Assembly (NCBI GenBank): GCA_943846655.1
Contig: OX044352.1
Span: 1,116,001-1,180,000, forward strand
Direction: 5' to 3'
Source: Porticoccus sp002390525
GTDB taxonomy: Bacteria > Pseudomonadota > Gammaproteobacteria > Pseudomonadales > Porticoccaceae
Length of the DNA stretch: 64,000 bases
The notes beneath the pieces were generated by a model. It was not told where the DNA came from and ran no database searches. It saw nothing but the letters and a program-made list of their open reading frames with translations. Shown piece by piece: positions 54,367 through 64,000 of the stretch. The translations under genes and the position numbers were made by a program. Numbering within the stretch: position 1 is the first letter of the stretch; each line of letters opens with the position of its first letter.

Positions 54367-54984
54367 TTAAAGGTCAATTCCACCAAAAGACATAAAGCCT
54401 AAAGACATTAGGCCGACTGTTATAAAGGTAATCCCTAAACCCTGTAAACCGTCAGGAACATCACTATACTTAAGTTTTTCTCTTATTCCTGCCAACGCGA
54501 CAATTGCGAGAGCCCAACCAAAACCCGCACCTAGACCATAAACAGTACTTTCAGCTAGATCATAATCTCTTTCAACCATAAATAGTGCAGCACCTAAAAT
54601 TGCGCAATTCACCGTTATTAGTGGCAGAAAAACTCCAAGAGCGCTATAAAGCACTGGAACATACTTATCTAAAAACATCTCCATAATTTGGACAATAGCG
54701 GCAATAACACCAATATAACTTAGTAAGCCAAGAAAACTTAAATCTACCTTTTCCATACCATCTATACCTGTCCAGACCAGAGCACCTTCGGTCAAAAGAT
54801 ACTTAAAAATCATATAGTTAGCAGGTACTGTTACTACTAATACTACTATTACAGCAATTCCAAGCCCCATCGCTGCTTGGACTTTTTTTGAAATAGCTAG
54901 AAATGTGCACATACCAAGAAAAAAGGAAAGTGCCATATTTTCTATAAATACTGATCTTACAAATAAACTCAAATAGTGCTCCAT
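54367..54984 (-). CDS. nqrE: Na+-NQR subunit E
   Basis: 205 residues with six membrane helices. Conserved Cys residues lie in LGMCTFLAISKKVQAA and TVNCAILGAALFM, the latter being the half-helix ligand to the iron centre shared with NqrD. The 5' end overlaps the nqrD stop by one base (TAATG), coupling translation. 23 bases separate it from nqrF. Confidence 0.97.
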   Translation of the reverse strand: MEHYLSLFVRSVFIENMALSFFLGMCTFLAISKKVQAAMGLGIAVIVVLVVTVPANYMIFKYLLTEGALVWTGIDGMEKVDLSFLGLLSYIGVIAAIVQIMEMFLDKYVPVLYSALGVFLPLITVNCAILGAALFMVERDYDLAESTVYGLGAGFGWALAIVALAGIREKLKYSDVPDGLQGLGITFITVGLMSLGFMSFGGIDL

Positions 54985-55649
54985 TATGCAGTTTCTCCTT
55001 TGGGCGTATTAGCTGCGATCTTAAAGTCGGGAGCCTCAACTTGAGATTTTTTCCAGGCTCTAAGTCCCCATATAAATAAGCCAATTAAAAAGAAGGCACT
55101 TGGTGGTAAAAGTAGCATTCCATTAGGGACATACCAGCCACCATTTGTTGAGATAGACAGGACTTCAAATCCATAAAGTGTCCCAGAACCAAAAAGCTCT
55201 CTAACAAATGCAAGTGCTAATAAAATAACACTGTATCCTAAGCCGTTGCCTAAACCATCTAAAAAACTATCTATGGGGGGATTTTTCATTGCAAATCCTT
55301 CAGCGCGACCCATCACAATACAGTTTGTAATAATTAAACCTACGAATACAGAAAGTTGCTTACTTATATCATAGGCTACAGCCTTTAAAACCTGGTCAAC
55401 AAGGATAACAACTGAAGCGATGACGGTCATTTGGACTATTATTCTTATGCTCCCTGGAATTTGGTTTCTTATCAAGGAGACCAGCATACTTGAGACAGCA
55501 GCAACAACGATTAAACATATACACATGACAGAGGTCACCTTTAAACTAGACGTGACTGCCAAAGCTGAGCATATTCCTAAAATCTGAAGAGCAATTGGAT
55601 TTTCGTTGAAGACCGGTCTTAGTAGTATTTCTCTCATCTTATTAGACAT
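54984..55649 (-). CDS. nqrD: Na+-NQR subunit D
   Basis: 221 residues, six membrane helices, homologous to NqrE. Conserved Cys in LGICSALAVTSSLK and IITNCIVMGRAEGFA contribute to the Fe centre. ENPIALQILGICSALA near the N-terminus and NGLGYSVILLALAFVRELFG are typical of the subunit. Confidence 0.97.
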   Translation of the reverse strand: MSNKMREILLRPVFNENPIALQILGICSALAVTSSLKVTSVMCICLIVVAAVSSMLVSLIRNQIPGSIRIIVQMTVIASVVILVDQVLKAVAYDISKQLSVFVGLIITNCIVMGRAEGFAMKNPPIDSFLDGLGNGLGYSVILLALAFVRELFGSGTLYGFEVLSISTNGGWYVPNGMLLLPPSAFFLIGLFIWGLRAWKKSQVEAPDFKIAANTPKGETA

Positions 55650-55651
55650 AT

Positions 55652-56422
55652 TTAAGCCTCACCTGATCGCAAGTTTGTTAAAAATGGTGCGAACCCATTT
55701 TCACCCATCCAAAATTTTATAAGGTTATCGACGCCCTTACTAGTAATGGTTGCTCCAGACAGACCATCTATTTCATGTATTGATTGTGGTCGACTAGGGT
55801 CGACTTTGCCTTTAATAACAGTCAAGGCTTGCTTACTGTCGGAGTCATAACTTTTTTTACCTATCCATTGTGCTTTCCATGAGGGGTTATCTACCTCTCC
55901 ACCTAAACCAGGAGTTTCAGCATGCTCGTAGAAGCCAAGCCCTGCTACAGTATTTAAATCAGATTCAAGTGCAACAAAACCATAAAGTGTTGACCACAAG
56001 CCATACCCTTTTATTGGTAAAATAATTTTTTCTAAACCTGAAGCACCTTCTACAACATAAACAATCATATATTTTGGCAGACGACCAATTTTAGCTATAT
56101 CATCATCACCAAGATCTTTAGAAAGAGCTGGATCTTTTGCTGCTTTTCTTTGATCATATGTATTCAAGTCTACTGAATTAGTGAATTTTCCAGTAGCTAA
56201 GTCTACTGCTTTTGTTTTTATAGTAGCGAATTTAGCTAAAACATCGTCTCCCTTTTCAAGCATACCCGCAGCGGCTAATATATTTGTTTTTCTATCAAGA
56301 TCTTTGTTAGCTTGTTGAGCGGGTCTTAATAATACAGCTGCGGTAGATACAATGACTGAGCAAACAATACAAAGTGCTAAGGCAACGCGAATAGTATTTG
56401 AAGTAGAATCGTTATTAGCCAC
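55652..56422 (-). CDS. nqrC: Na+-NQR subunit C (covalent FMN)
   Basis: 256 residues. One N-terminal membrane helix (VALALCIVCSVIVSTAAVLL). FMN attachment Thr in GLSGATITSKGVDNL (about residue 225), the target of ApbE. YGLWSTLYGFVALE and EHAETPGLGGEV are conserved. GTG start at 56422; the gene overlaps nqrB by eight bases. Confidence 0.97.
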   Translation of the reverse strand: MANNDSTSNTIRVALALCIVCSVIVSTAAVLLRPAQQANKDLDRKTNILAAAGMLEKGDDVLAKFATIKTKAVDLATGKFTNSVDLNTYDQRKAAKDPALSKDLGDDDIAKIGRLPKYMIVYVVEGASGLEKIILPIKGYGLWSTLYGFVALESDLNTVAGLGFYEHAETPGLGGEVDNPSWKAQWIGKKSYDSDSKQALTVIKGKVDPSRPQSIHEIDGLSGATITSKGVDNLIKFWMGENGFAPFLTNLRSGEA

Positions 56423-57617
56423 GAGCTATTCTCCTCTTAATATTAGCTTCAACAACAAAATGATCGATTAGAGGTGAGAATAGATTAGCAAATAATATTG
56501 CTAACATAACACCTTCCGGGTATGCAGGGTTTACTACTCTGATAAGAACAGTCATGACTCCAATGAGAAGACCATACCAGAATTTACCAGTATCTGTCAT
56601 AGATGCAGATACTGGGTCTGTCGCCATAAAAACCAATCCAAATGCAAAACTGCCTATAACTAAATGCCAATGCCAAGGCACCCCAAACATTGGATTGCTA
56701 TCTGAGCCAATTAAATTAAACAATGAAGAGAGTGCAACCATGCCTACAAAAACACCCAGCATAATACGCCATGCACCAATTCTAGTGAGAAGTAAGATTG
56801 CACAACCAACGAGAATTGCTAGCACAGATGTCTCACCTATAGAGCCCTGCTTATTTCCGATAAAGGCATCAAACCATGTAAGATTTTGTTGTACTGCCTC
56901 CATACCATTAGTGGCTGCAACGGATAGCATTGTTGCTCCTGTGTAGCCATCAACTGCTGTCCATACAGCATCTCCTGACAGCTCGGCTGGGTAAGCAAAG
57001 AAAAGAAAAGCTCGACCTGTCAATGCTGGATTGAGGAAATTTTTACCTGTACCACCAAATACCTCTTTTCCGATGACAACACCAAAACTGATTCCCAGGG
57101 CAACCTGCCACAATGGTATATCTGGTGGGCATATAAGGGCGAAGAGTATTGAGGTAACAAAAAAACCCTCGTTTATTTCATGACCCCTGACGGAGGCAAA
57201 TAAAACCTCCCAGAAGCCACCGGCAATAAATGTGACCATATATATTGGTATAAAATAAACTGCACCATAAATCATACAATCCCATATGCTTGATGGATCA
57301 TGTCCAGCAAACATAAGAATAATTGACTCATGCCAATCTGTACTGTAAATGGTCTCTGAACTAGCTAAAATGGTATTGGCTTGAAAGCCTACATTGTACA
57401 TACCATAAAACATGGCTGGAAATGTAGCCAACCAAACAGTAATCATAACTCTCTTAAGATCTATACCATCTCGTATATGTGAACCGTTTTTAGTTACTGA
57501 TCCTGGTGAATAAAAAATTGTATCGACAGCCTCATACAGAGCAAAAAAACTTTCGTATTTTCCACCTTTATGAAAATTAGGTTCGATTTTATCCAAGTAA
57601 TTGCGAAGTGCTCTCAC
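56415..57617 (-). CDS. nqrB: Na+-NQR subunit B (covalent FMN, membrane core)
   Basis: 400 residues with about ten membrane segments; carries the second covalent FMN on Thr in GYTGATMLSVA (~228) and takes part in Na+ translocation. I chose GTG at 57617 (MRALRNYLDKIEPNFHKGGKYESF is the usual opening, shown in part) because AAGGAGG lies seven bases upstream; a TTG at 57623 is an alternative that would overlap nqrA by four bases. Confidence 0.97.
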   Translation of the reverse strand: MRALRNYLDKIEPNFHKGGKYESFFALYEAVDTIFYSPGSVTKNGSHIRDGIDLKRVMITVWLATFPAMFYGMYNVGFQANTILASSETIYSTDWHESIILMFAGHDPSSIWDCMIYGAVYFIPIYMVTFIAGGFWEVLFASVRGHEINEGFFVTSILFALICPPDIPLWQVALGISFGVVIGKEVFGGTGKNFLNPALTGRAFLFFAYPAELSGDAVWTAVDGYTGATMLSVAATNGMEAVQQNLTWFDAFIGNKQGSIGETSVLAILVGCAILLLTRIGAWRIMLGVFVGMVALSSLFNLIGSDSNPMFGVPWHWHLVIGSFAFGLVFMATDPVSASMTDTGKFWYGLLIGVMTVLIRVVNPAYPEGVMLAILFANLFSPLIDHFVVEANIKRRIARG

Positions 57618-57619
57618 TA

Positions 57620-58987
57620 TCAACCCTCCTTCTCAATGCGAGATAAATTATTTCTTAGTATTGGGCCATACTCATACTTTCCAACACATACATAACTACA
57701 CAGTGCCAAATCCTCTTCCTCAAGTTCTAAACAACCAAGTTTTTGTGCAATTTCTGTATCTCCTACAATTAATGCACGTAGAAGCTGTGTGGGGAGGACA
57801 TCAAGTGGCATTACTTTTTCATAATTTCCGACTGGCACCATCGCTCTCTCACTACCATTTGTATTTGTAGTAAAATGAAATTTTTTGTCATTAGTTTGGC
57901 TCATTGAAGATAGGTATATAGGCAATGCCGAGTGACGATTAGAGCCAGGTGAAATGTATCTGAGAAATTCACGTTGATGTCCTTCTAGGATTGTAGTTAT
58001 TTGGGTATGGTAGCGACCTAAATAGGAAAAAACTCCATTAAGATATGAAGCAGAGGCAATCCGTCCTGATAGAATAGATCCAGATATAACTCGATTTTCT
58101 CCTTCACGTAATTCGTCAGGAATCAAATCATTTATATTTGCACCGATGAGAGTTCTAATTAATCTTGGTTTTAGTGTCTGGGGACCACAAAGCGAGATAA
58201 CTCTTTGTGGGTCAATATTCCCTGAAGTGAACAATGCGCCTATTGCTAAAACATCCTGGTAGCCAATAGTCCAAACTGTTTTTTTTGCACTTACCGGATC
58301 AATAAAATGTATGTGCGTACCAACCAATCCAGAAGGATGAGGGCCAGTGAATTTATGTAGTGTTGCACATGTGTTACCATCTTCAAATAAATCAGAATCA
58401 CCAGATATGCATAGATGAAGGGGGCCGTCAGTTAAATGTTTGAGTGCAGAAAGTCCATTTTCGAAATCTTCTTTTCGTTCGCTGATAATTAATTCAGGTG
58501 AAGCGGCGAGTGGATTTGTGTCTACAGCGGTAACAAAAATAGAGCTTGGTGAATCTGAGTTTGGCGATGGTACCTTCGAATAAGGTCGTGTTCTGAGTGA
58601 GGTCCACAAACCGGATTTAACTAAGTTATCAATCACGTCACTTCTATTTAATTTTGGGATATCTTTAGCATCATATTGCTTAAAATTCTCCTTGTCATTT
58701 CCCTGTAATTTTATCACGAGAGACTGCAGTACTCTTCGTTCACCTCGATTTATAGCTTCAACTATACCGCTTACTGGTGAGGTGAAATGAACTCCTTCTG
58801 TTTTTTTATCGGAAAAAAGTATCTGACCAGCCTTAACTTTATCGCCAACTTTAACCGCCATTGTAGGCTTCATGCCAATATAATCATCGCCTATGATAGC
58901 GATACTTTGTATAGGTTTGCCACTATATATAATTTGCTCGGGTGATCCCGATAAGGGTATATCCAAACCCTTATTAATTTTGACCAT
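57620..58987 (-). CDS. nqrA: Na+-NQR subunit A
   Basis: 455 residues, peripheral cytoplasmic subunit with no membrane helix. Starts MVKINKGLDIPLSGSPEQ, then SIAIIGDDYIGMKPTMAVK and VGDKVKAGQILFSDKK (biotinyl-like fold). GLWTSLRTRPYSKVP and the VPVGNYEKVMPLDVLP-type segment with two Cys near the C-terminus (SYVCVGKYEYGP) are conserved. First gene of the nqr operon. Confidence 0.97.
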   Translation of the reverse strand: MVKINKGLDIPLSGSPEQIIYSGKPIQSIAIIGDDYIGMKPTMAVKVGDKVKAGQILFSDKKTEGVHFTSPVSGIVEAINRGERRVLQSLVIKLQGNDKENFKQYDAKDIPKLNRSDVIDNLVKSGLWTSLRTRPYSKVPSPNSDSPSSIFVTAVDTNPLAASPELIISERKEDFENGLSALKHLTDGPLHLCISGDSDLFEDGNTCATLHKFTGPHPSGLVGTHIHFIDPVSAKKTVWTIGYQDVLAIGALFTSGNIDPQRVISLCGPQTLKPRLIRTLIGANINDLIPDELREGENRVISGSILSGRIASASYLNGVFSYLGRYHTQITTILEGHQREFLRYISPGSNRHSALPIYLSSMSQTNDKKFHFTTNTNGSERAMVPVGNYEKVMPLDVLPTQLLRALIVGDTEIAQKLGCLELEEEDLALCSYVCVGKYEYGPILRNNLSRIEKEG

Positions 58988-59040
58988 TTGGTAATACCCT
59001 AAATTTTTCTTCCTAAACTCAGCCTCAAGTGAGACCTTGC

Positions 59041-59070
59041 ATTATAATAATTTAACGATAATAGTCATCG
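59041..59070 (-). promoter_or_regulatory. Candidate nqr promoter with a short dyad
   Basis: On the minus strand a consensus -10 TATAAT (59046-59041) lies about 55 bases before nqrA. The -35 position is weak, but is covered by a small inverted repeat, ACGAT at 59055-59059 and ATCGT at 59067-59071. A binding site for a regulator is possible, unproven. Confidence 0.3.
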
Positions 59071-59261
59071 TTTGCGTTATGATGTGCTAAGCTGATTAAT
59101 ATTATTTTAAAAAAATCGTATACCTTTATGTAAGCAGTATTTTTTTATTGCTGTATTTTTTTTAAGCATTTTTAAACCGCATAATCATACGCGATAAAGG
59201 CCTATGGAACAATTTTTTTAGCGTAAAGCTTATAGGTTTTTTTAAAGAAATAAAGCGAAAG

Positions 59262-60719
59262 TTAACACGGTATCATTTTCCAGCTGATCCCTGCAAACTC
59301 CTCAAGGCATCTAATAACCTGACAACTATAACCAAATTCATTGTCATACCAGCAATAAAGTATAACGTTGTCTTTATCTACTATTGTTGCTTGTGCATCG
59401 TATATACATGCATGACGAGAACCAACAAAGTCAGATGAAACTGCTTCCATAGATTTTGTATAATCGATCTGATTTTGAAGTGAAGAATGAAGTGACATTT
59501 TTCTAACATAATTATTGATTTCGTCAAGGCTGGTTTCACGATCAAGACGGAGATTTAAGATTGCCATTGAGACATTAGGAGTAGGAACTCTTATAGCATT
59601 ACCTGTTAGCTTTCCTTTAAGTTCAGGTAATGCCTTAGCTACAGCACTGGCAGCACCAGTTTCTGTCAGAACCATATTTAGTGCAGCACTTCTGCCTCGT
59701 CGTGACCCTTTATGGAAGTTATCAATTAAATTTTGATCGTTTGTATAAGAGTGGACTGTCTCTACATGACCACTTTTGATTCCAAATTCATCTTGTAATG
59801 CCTTGAGAATAGGAACAATTGCGTTAGTTGTACATGACGCTGCGGATATAATTTTAGAATTTTTAGTTATATCATGATGATTAATTCCATAAACTATATT
59901 TGGAATTGGATCTTCACCGGGTGCAGTCAATATAACTTTTGATATACCAGGGCACTCTATATGCTTTGCTAGTCCCTGCTCATTTCTCCATGCACCAGTG
60001 TTATCGATTAGTATTGCGTTATTTATACTGAACTGTTTATAGTCTATTCCGCTTGGTGAATTTGCATAAATTATTTGTATAGGATTACCGTTACAAACCA
60101 ATATATTTTTATCTTTTAAAATACGAATTGTACCCTCAAATGCTCCATGGACAGAGTCTCGTCTGAGCAAACTGGCGCGCTTACTAAGATCACTTTCAGT
60201 AGAGCCGCCGCGAACTACAATCGCTCTCAGGCGAAGCATATCTCCGCTGCCTGTTTTTTCTAATAAAAGCCTTGCTAATAATCGCCCAATACGCCCGAAT
60301 CCATATAAAATTACATCCTGTGGATCAGGAATGGGTTTTTTCATATCATCTAATTTGTCTCCAATTTCCTCATTTAAAAAGTCAGTTAAACTTTGAGTAC
60401 TCTTTGACTCTTGATATTTCACAGCTAGTTTCCCAACATCTATATGTGCTGGACCTAAATTTATATCTGATAAAGCCTTAATTAAAGGGTAGGTTTCATA
60501 TTCTGATAATTCATTTTGTTCAATTTGGCGAACGAACCGGTGGGCCTTCATCAATTCAATAACTGACCTATTCACCATACTTTTTCCATACATATACAAA
60601 GAAATATTTTTTTCTCTGTAAAGGCTACCAATTAGAGGAATCATAGCCTCAGAGAGTGCTTCTCGTTCCTTCCAGTCTGAAAAAAAATCTGCAGGTATAG
60701 GGCGGGTTTTCTCTGTCAC
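59262..60719 (-). CDS. gap: Glyceraldehyde-3-phosphate dehydrogenase, long N-terminal form
   Basis: 485 residues, about 130 longer at the N-terminus than glycolytic GapA. The NAD fold begins LYGFGRIGRLLARLLLE at ~163 and the catalytic Cys is in SAASCTTNAI (~296), followed by HSYTNDQNLIDN and GRSAALNMVLTETGAA. The extended N-terminal part (EREALSEAMIPLIGSLYREKN) is as in Pseudomonas Gap beside mfd. Glycolytic or gluconeogenic direction is not evident. Confidence 0.94.
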   Translation of the reverse strand: MTEKTRPIPADFFSDWKEREALSEAMIPLIGSLYREKNISLYMYGKSMVNRSVIELMKAHRFVRQIEQNELSEYETYPLIKALSDINLGPAHIDVGKLAVKYQESKSTQSLTDFLNEEIGDKLDDMKKPIPDPQDVILYGFGRIGRLLARLLLEKTGSGDMLRLRAIVVRGGSTESDLSKRASLLRRDSVHGAFEGTIRILKDKNILVCNGNPIQIIYANSPSGIDYKQFSINNAILIDNTGAWRNEQGLAKHIECPGISKVILTAPGEDPIPNIVYGINHHDITKNSKIISAASCTTNAIVPILKALQDEFGIKSGHVETVHSYTNDQNLIDNFHKGSRRGRSAALNMVLTETGAASAVAKALPELKGKLTGNAIRVPTPNVSMAILNLRLDRETSLDEINNYVRKMSLHSSLQNQIDYTKSMEAVSSDFVGSRHACIYDAQATIVDKDNVILYCWYDNEFGYSCQVIRCLEEFAGISWKMIPC

Positions 60720-60905
60720 TTAATTGATCCTTTCTTTAAGAATAAAGTTTATATCGATATTATCATGCCTCTAACCCCTAAGGGCAACCTAAGTCGAGCA
60801 TAAAATATTTTAGAGTCTGCCTAACACTTAAAAAGTTACCCGAGAGTTTTGTATTAAAAATGACTGATTCAAATATAAGCTTCTTTAAGCCTAAATAAAT
60901 TTAAA

Positions 60906-61610
60906 CTAGAATGGAAAAAAAGCTTTAGCGGCTACATTTTGCACTACAGTTTTAACTATTCTTTCGTTCTTTCCAGATGAAATTCGGGCCATCATATCCT
61001 GTAGTGCAATCATTTTTCCGAATATACGCTCATAACTAAGATTTTCAATTTCGCCATTTCTGCTATTTGTAAGAATAAACGGCTCACCATTTTTATTTTT
61101 GTATGATGTTATTCTCCAAAATGCAATCTCCAAGTTTCGGGCGCTTAGATATAAATTCTGCTCTTTCAGCTCTGTATAAATAAAAAATTCTGTATTATAT
61201 CCATATGATTTTTTAATCATATCAGTCAATCCACTAATAAAAGCAAGCACTCTATCTCCCTGAAAGTTCCTAGATAAGGATAATTCAATAGCATCCGTTC
61301 CATAAGCAGCAACTTCAGGAATTTTAGTTTTCTTTGGTCTATCGAAAATTTGTTTTAACCTATAATCTAGGCTGTCTGTTGGATTTGCATAGCCAGATAA
61401 ATTTTTTAAGTACTTGGGGTTTCTTTTATAAAGTTTTAAAGTAAGATCCTTGAGCAAAGCCTCAATTTCTTTGTAGTGATGATCAGCGACTTCATCTAAG
61501 TCAGATTTAGCTAAATTTTTAAAACTAAAATCATGCGATGAACAGCCAGAAGAATTAAGAAAAAAAACACCTACTAAAAGCAATACTAAAAATGGTCTTA
61601 GTTTATTCAA
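60906..61610 (-). CDS. Putative lipoprotein of unknown function
   Basis: 234 residues. Signal peptide MNKLRPFLVLLLVGVFFL with lipobox SSGC (Cys ~23). The mature part is mostly helical and charged: LAKSDLDEVADHHYKEIEALLKD, KRNPKYLKNLSGY and LYLSARNLEIAFWRITS are visible. I recognise no domain. The gene lies between gap and divergent mfd, 186 bases from the gap start, and seems free-standing. Likely a real, conserved-in-clade outer-membrane lipoprotein, function unknown. Confidence 0.8.
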   Translation of the reverse strand: MNKLRPFLVLLLVGVFFLNSSGCSSHDFSFKNLAKSDLDEVADHHYKEIEALLKDLTLKLYKRNPKYLKNLSGYANPTDSLDYRLKQIFDRPKKTKIPEVAAYGTDAIELSLSRNFQGDRVLAFISGLTDMIKKSYGYNTEFFIYTELKEQNLYLSARNLEIAFWRITSYKNKNGEPFILTNSRNGEIENLSYERIFGKMIALQDMMARISSGKNERIVKTVVQNVAAKAFFPF

Positions 61611-61790
61611 TTATAATTCTCCAATAAATATAGGCTATTTAGCGAAAATTAATTAAATTTATTTAGTTGGCCATATCTAAATGAGACAACCGTCGCTAAA
61701 ATACTCAAGGATTTTTTTGGGTGTTATTGAAAAGTAAATCTCTTCTACCTCAAATACTCATATAAGCTAATTTTAACAATTATACATTTT

Positions 61791-64000
61791 ATGCCAATTT
61801 TATCCTTACAATCATTAAATTTAGCGGACAAAAAACTGTTATGGAGCGATTCTTTTGGCTCTGGATTATCTCTTAGTGTCGCTGAAGTAACAAAAAAACA
61901 TACAGGCCCAGTTTTAGTGATTGCGTCATCTGCCAGAACTGCGTCAAAAATAGAGTCTGAAATAGCTTTTTTTTTGGGAAATAGCTCGCAAGTTATGCAA
62001 TTTCCTGACTGGGAAACTCTTCCTTATGATCATTTTTCACCACATCAAGATATAATTTCTAAAAGATTAAAAACGCTTTACAGCTTACCAGAAAAAAGTT
62101 CTGGAGTTACTGTCGTACCTGTAATGACTATGATGCATAGATTACCTCCAAAAGACTTCGTTCAAGGACGATCGTTTAGCTACAAAGTTGGTCAAAAAAT
62201 AAATTTAGAGCGTCTAAGAAAGAAACTTCAATATAGTGGCTATCGAACTACTGAAACAGTAATTGAGCGCGGTGAATACAGTATACGCGGATCAAAAATA
62301 GATATTTATCCAATGGGGGCGTTATTGCCTTTTCGTATTGATCTATTCGATGATGAAATTGAAAGCCTGAGGACCTTTGATCCAGATTCACAGCTTACTA
62401 AAGAAAAAGTTGATTCAATTTCTCTTTTACCAGCTAAGGAAATTCCCTTAGATAATGACTCAATAACAAGATTCAAAAAAAAATGGATTGAAAAATTTGA
62501 CGTTGACAATAGGAATTCAACGATCTACTCCAGTATAAAGAATGGTATCGCACCTCAGGGGATTGAATACTTTCTTCCATTATTCTTTAGCGAGTGCACA
62601 TCTTTTTTTGACTACCTTCCAGAAAATTGCTTGATAGTTATAGACGACGATACTAAAACAAATGCGGAAAATTTTTGGTGTAATATTAAAAGTCGCTTTA
62701 AAGAATGTAATATTGATAGTAAAAACCCGGTTCTTCCTCCAGATGAGGTTTTTATTTCACCATATGAAATTTTTGTAGCCTTAGAAAATTACCCATATAA
62801 AAAAATATATATAGAAAGAAACAGCTCAATTAAGTCTACTGATTCTTTTAGTCTAAATTTCCAGCCTATGCCGAATATTCCTGGTGATACTGATATATTA
62901 GATACACTAAAAAAACTGGAAGTCTTTTCAGGCAAAATTGATAATCGAATATTACTATGTGCAGAAACTAATGGCCGTAAGGAGGCTTTGGGTGACATAT
63001 TGCAGAGTAATAAAATCAAATATTATGAAGCTGAAACTTGGGATGATTTTTTAAAAACGAAAGACAATATCTCAATAACAACCTACCCGATTGAAAGGGG
63101 GTTTCATTTAACTAGGCCTAATATTTTGTTGATAACAGAATCTGAATTATTTGGGCTTAAAATTATACAAAATCGTCGTCGAGCAAGAAAATCAAGCCGT
63201 TCTGAACAAGCTATAAAAAATCTGTCGGAGCTAAGTATAGGCTCTCCAGTCGTTCATATAGAGCACGGTATTGGGAGATATTTAGGGCTTAAAACCATAA
63301 ATACAAATAACTGGCCCCAGGAATTCCTGACTTTAGAATATGCGGATAAAGCTAAATTATATGTACCTGTATCTTCTTTAAATCTAATTAATCGGTATAG
63401 CGGTGTAGAAGAAATTCAAGCACCTCTTCATAAGTTGGGTGGGGAACAGTGGATAAAATCGAAAGATAAGGCTCTTAAACAGATATCTGATACTGCTGTT
63501 GAGCTACTTGATATATATTCCTCAAGGGCTTCTAAAAAGGGGTTTGCATGCAAAGTTAAGCCTGAAGCCTATCAGAATTTTTGTAACGATTTTCCTTATG
63601 AAGAAACACCAGATCAAATAGAAACAATCGAAGCAATGAAAAGAGACATGGTATCGGATCAACCTATGGATCGACTTATTTGCGGCGATGTTGGTTTTGG
63701 TAAAACAGAGGTAGCTATGAGGGCAGCTTTCATTGCTGTATCTAGCGGAAAACAGGTTATTATTCTTGTTCCTACTACCCTTTTGGTACATCAACATGTG
63801 GAAAATTTTAGGGATAGATTTGCTAATTTACCTATAGAAATAGGAGAACTGTCTAGATTTATTTCAACAAAAAACCAGCAAGCTATTTTTAAGGGTGCGA
63901 GTACAGGAAAAATAGACATTCTCATAGGAACACACAAGCTTTTGCATGCAAAGATTGACTTCAGAGATCTTGGGCTTCTTGTAATTGACGAAGAACATAG
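61791..64000 (+). CDS. mfd: Transcription-repair coupling factor Mfd (partial, C-terminus beyond window)
   Basis: Releases stalled RNA polymerase and recruits UvrA. The first 736 codons of roughly 1150 are present. UvrB-homology module: LPYDHFSPHQDIISKRLKTL, IEREGEYSIRG-like IERGEYSIRGSKIDIYPMGA (short), LRTFDPDSQLT. The RNA polymerase interaction domain begins about residue 475 with IGSPVVHIEHGIGRYLGL. Helicase Walker A LICGDVGFGKTEVAMRAAF and TTLLVHQH precede LGLLVIDEEH, the DEEx box on which the window ends. No strong ribosome-binding site precedes the ATG. Confidence 0.96.
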   Translation, partial: MPILSLQSLNLADKKLLWSDSFGSGLSLSVAEVTKKHTGPVLVIASSARTASKIESEIAFFLGNSSQVMQFPDWETLPYDHFSPHQDIISKRLKTLYSLPEKSSGVTVVPVMTMMHRLPPKDFVQGRSFSYKVGQKINLERLRKKLQYSGYRTTETVIERGEYSIRGSKIDIYPMGALLPFRIDLFDDEIESLRTFDPDSQLTKEKVDSISLLPAKEIPLDNDSITRFKKKWIEKFDVDNRNSTIYSSIKNGIAPQGIEYFLPLFFSECTSFFDYLPENCLIVIDDDTKTNAENFWCNIKSRFKECNIDSKNPVLPPDEVFISPYEIFVALENYPYKKIYIERNSSIKSTDSFSLNFQPMPNIPGDTDILDTLKKLEVFSGKIDNRILLCAETNGRKEALGDILQSNKIKYYEAETWDDFLKTKDNISITTYPIERGFHLTRPNILLITESELFGLKIIQNRRRARKSSRSEQAIKNLSELSIGSPVVHIEHGIGRYLGLKTINTNNWPQEFLTLEYADKAKLYVPVSSLNLINRYSGVEEIQAPLHKLGGEQWIKSKDKALKQISDTAVELLDIYSSRASKKGFACKVKPEAYQNFCNDFPYEETPDQIETIEAMKRDMVSDQPMDRLICGDVGFGKTEVAMRAAFIAVSSGKQVIILVPTTLLVHQHVENFRDRFANLPIEIGELSRFISTKNQQAIFKGASTGKIDILIGTHKLLHAKIDFRDLGLLVIDEEH

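Noticed and set aside
1..64000. CRISPR arrays, insertion sequences, toxin-antitoxin or defence islands
   Set aside because: No regularly spaced repeats, transposase motifs or recognisable defence genes were found on reading both strands.

Overview
The window looks like a chromosomal segment of a low-GC, probably marine, free-living gammaproteobacterium. I base this on strongly AT-rich DNA, gammaproteobacterial versions of every recognisable gene, and gene order that follows the Pseudomonas-type layout: leuCDB-asd-truA-trpF...accD-folC-dedD-cvpA-purF-metZ, rne-rluC-HAD-(maf)-yceD-rpmF-plsX-fabD-fabG-acpP-pabC-tmk-holB-tatD, and nqrABCDEF-apbE-nqrM beside gap and mfd. A Na+-pumping NADH dehydrogenase, the NhaB antiporter and a photolyase fit a sunlit saline habitat. 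The habitat and taxon are inferences; no rRNA is present.

Layout. 1-1389: dbpA (minus), cut at its last residues by the window edge. 1.4-3.7 kb: a small lipoprotein gene, msrA and a glutathione transferase. 3.7-19.9 kb: a long minus-strand block of amino-acid, purine, folate and fatty-acid genes (acyl-CoA dehydrogenase, leuCDB, asd, truA, trpF, trpB, trpA, accD, folC, dedD, cvpA, purF, metZ). 20.1-24.9 kb: a plus-strand ABC exporter cluster of the GldA/GldG type, with the permease fused to the GldG-like part, followed by a DUF4340 gene. 24.9-34.8 kb: minus-strand rluC/HAD and yceD-to-tatD block with a decayed plus-strand maf between the two parts. 35.4-38.2 kb: rne with a disrupted tail, then tRNA-Ser(UGA). 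38.5-44.2 kb: plus-strand mixed genes (adhesin-E-like secreted protein, photolyase, RIO kinase, ABC-F protein, aminotransferase). 44.3-51.8 kb: DUF4399, bolA, sohB (minus), nhaB (plus), dnaQ and rnhA (minus), gloB and mltD (plus). 51.8-59.0 kb: the complete Na+-NQR locus with its maturation genes apbE and nqrM (minus). 59.3-64 kb: gap and a lipoprotein gene (minus), then the first 736 codons of mfd (plus), cut by the window end.

Functionally the window is core metabolism and housekeeping. The NQR genes form a self-contained unit: six subunits, the flavin transferase that attaches FMN to NqrB and NqrC, and the iron-delivery factor NqrM. The leu/asd/trp block supplies branched-chain, aspartate-family and aromatic amino acids.

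The most interesting departures from the expected layout are reductive. maf is a pseudogene with three stops and a frameshift. fabF, mltG and pilZ are missing from an otherwise intact fab-to-tatD cluster, and fimV is missing between asd and truA. The rne tail is out of frame after an A run. A terminator-like hairpin with a U-run lies inside the 5' coding part of apbE. I found no CRISPR array, insertion sequence, prophage or convincing new defence system. The least characterised multi-gene system is the fused ABC/GldG/DUF4340 cluster.
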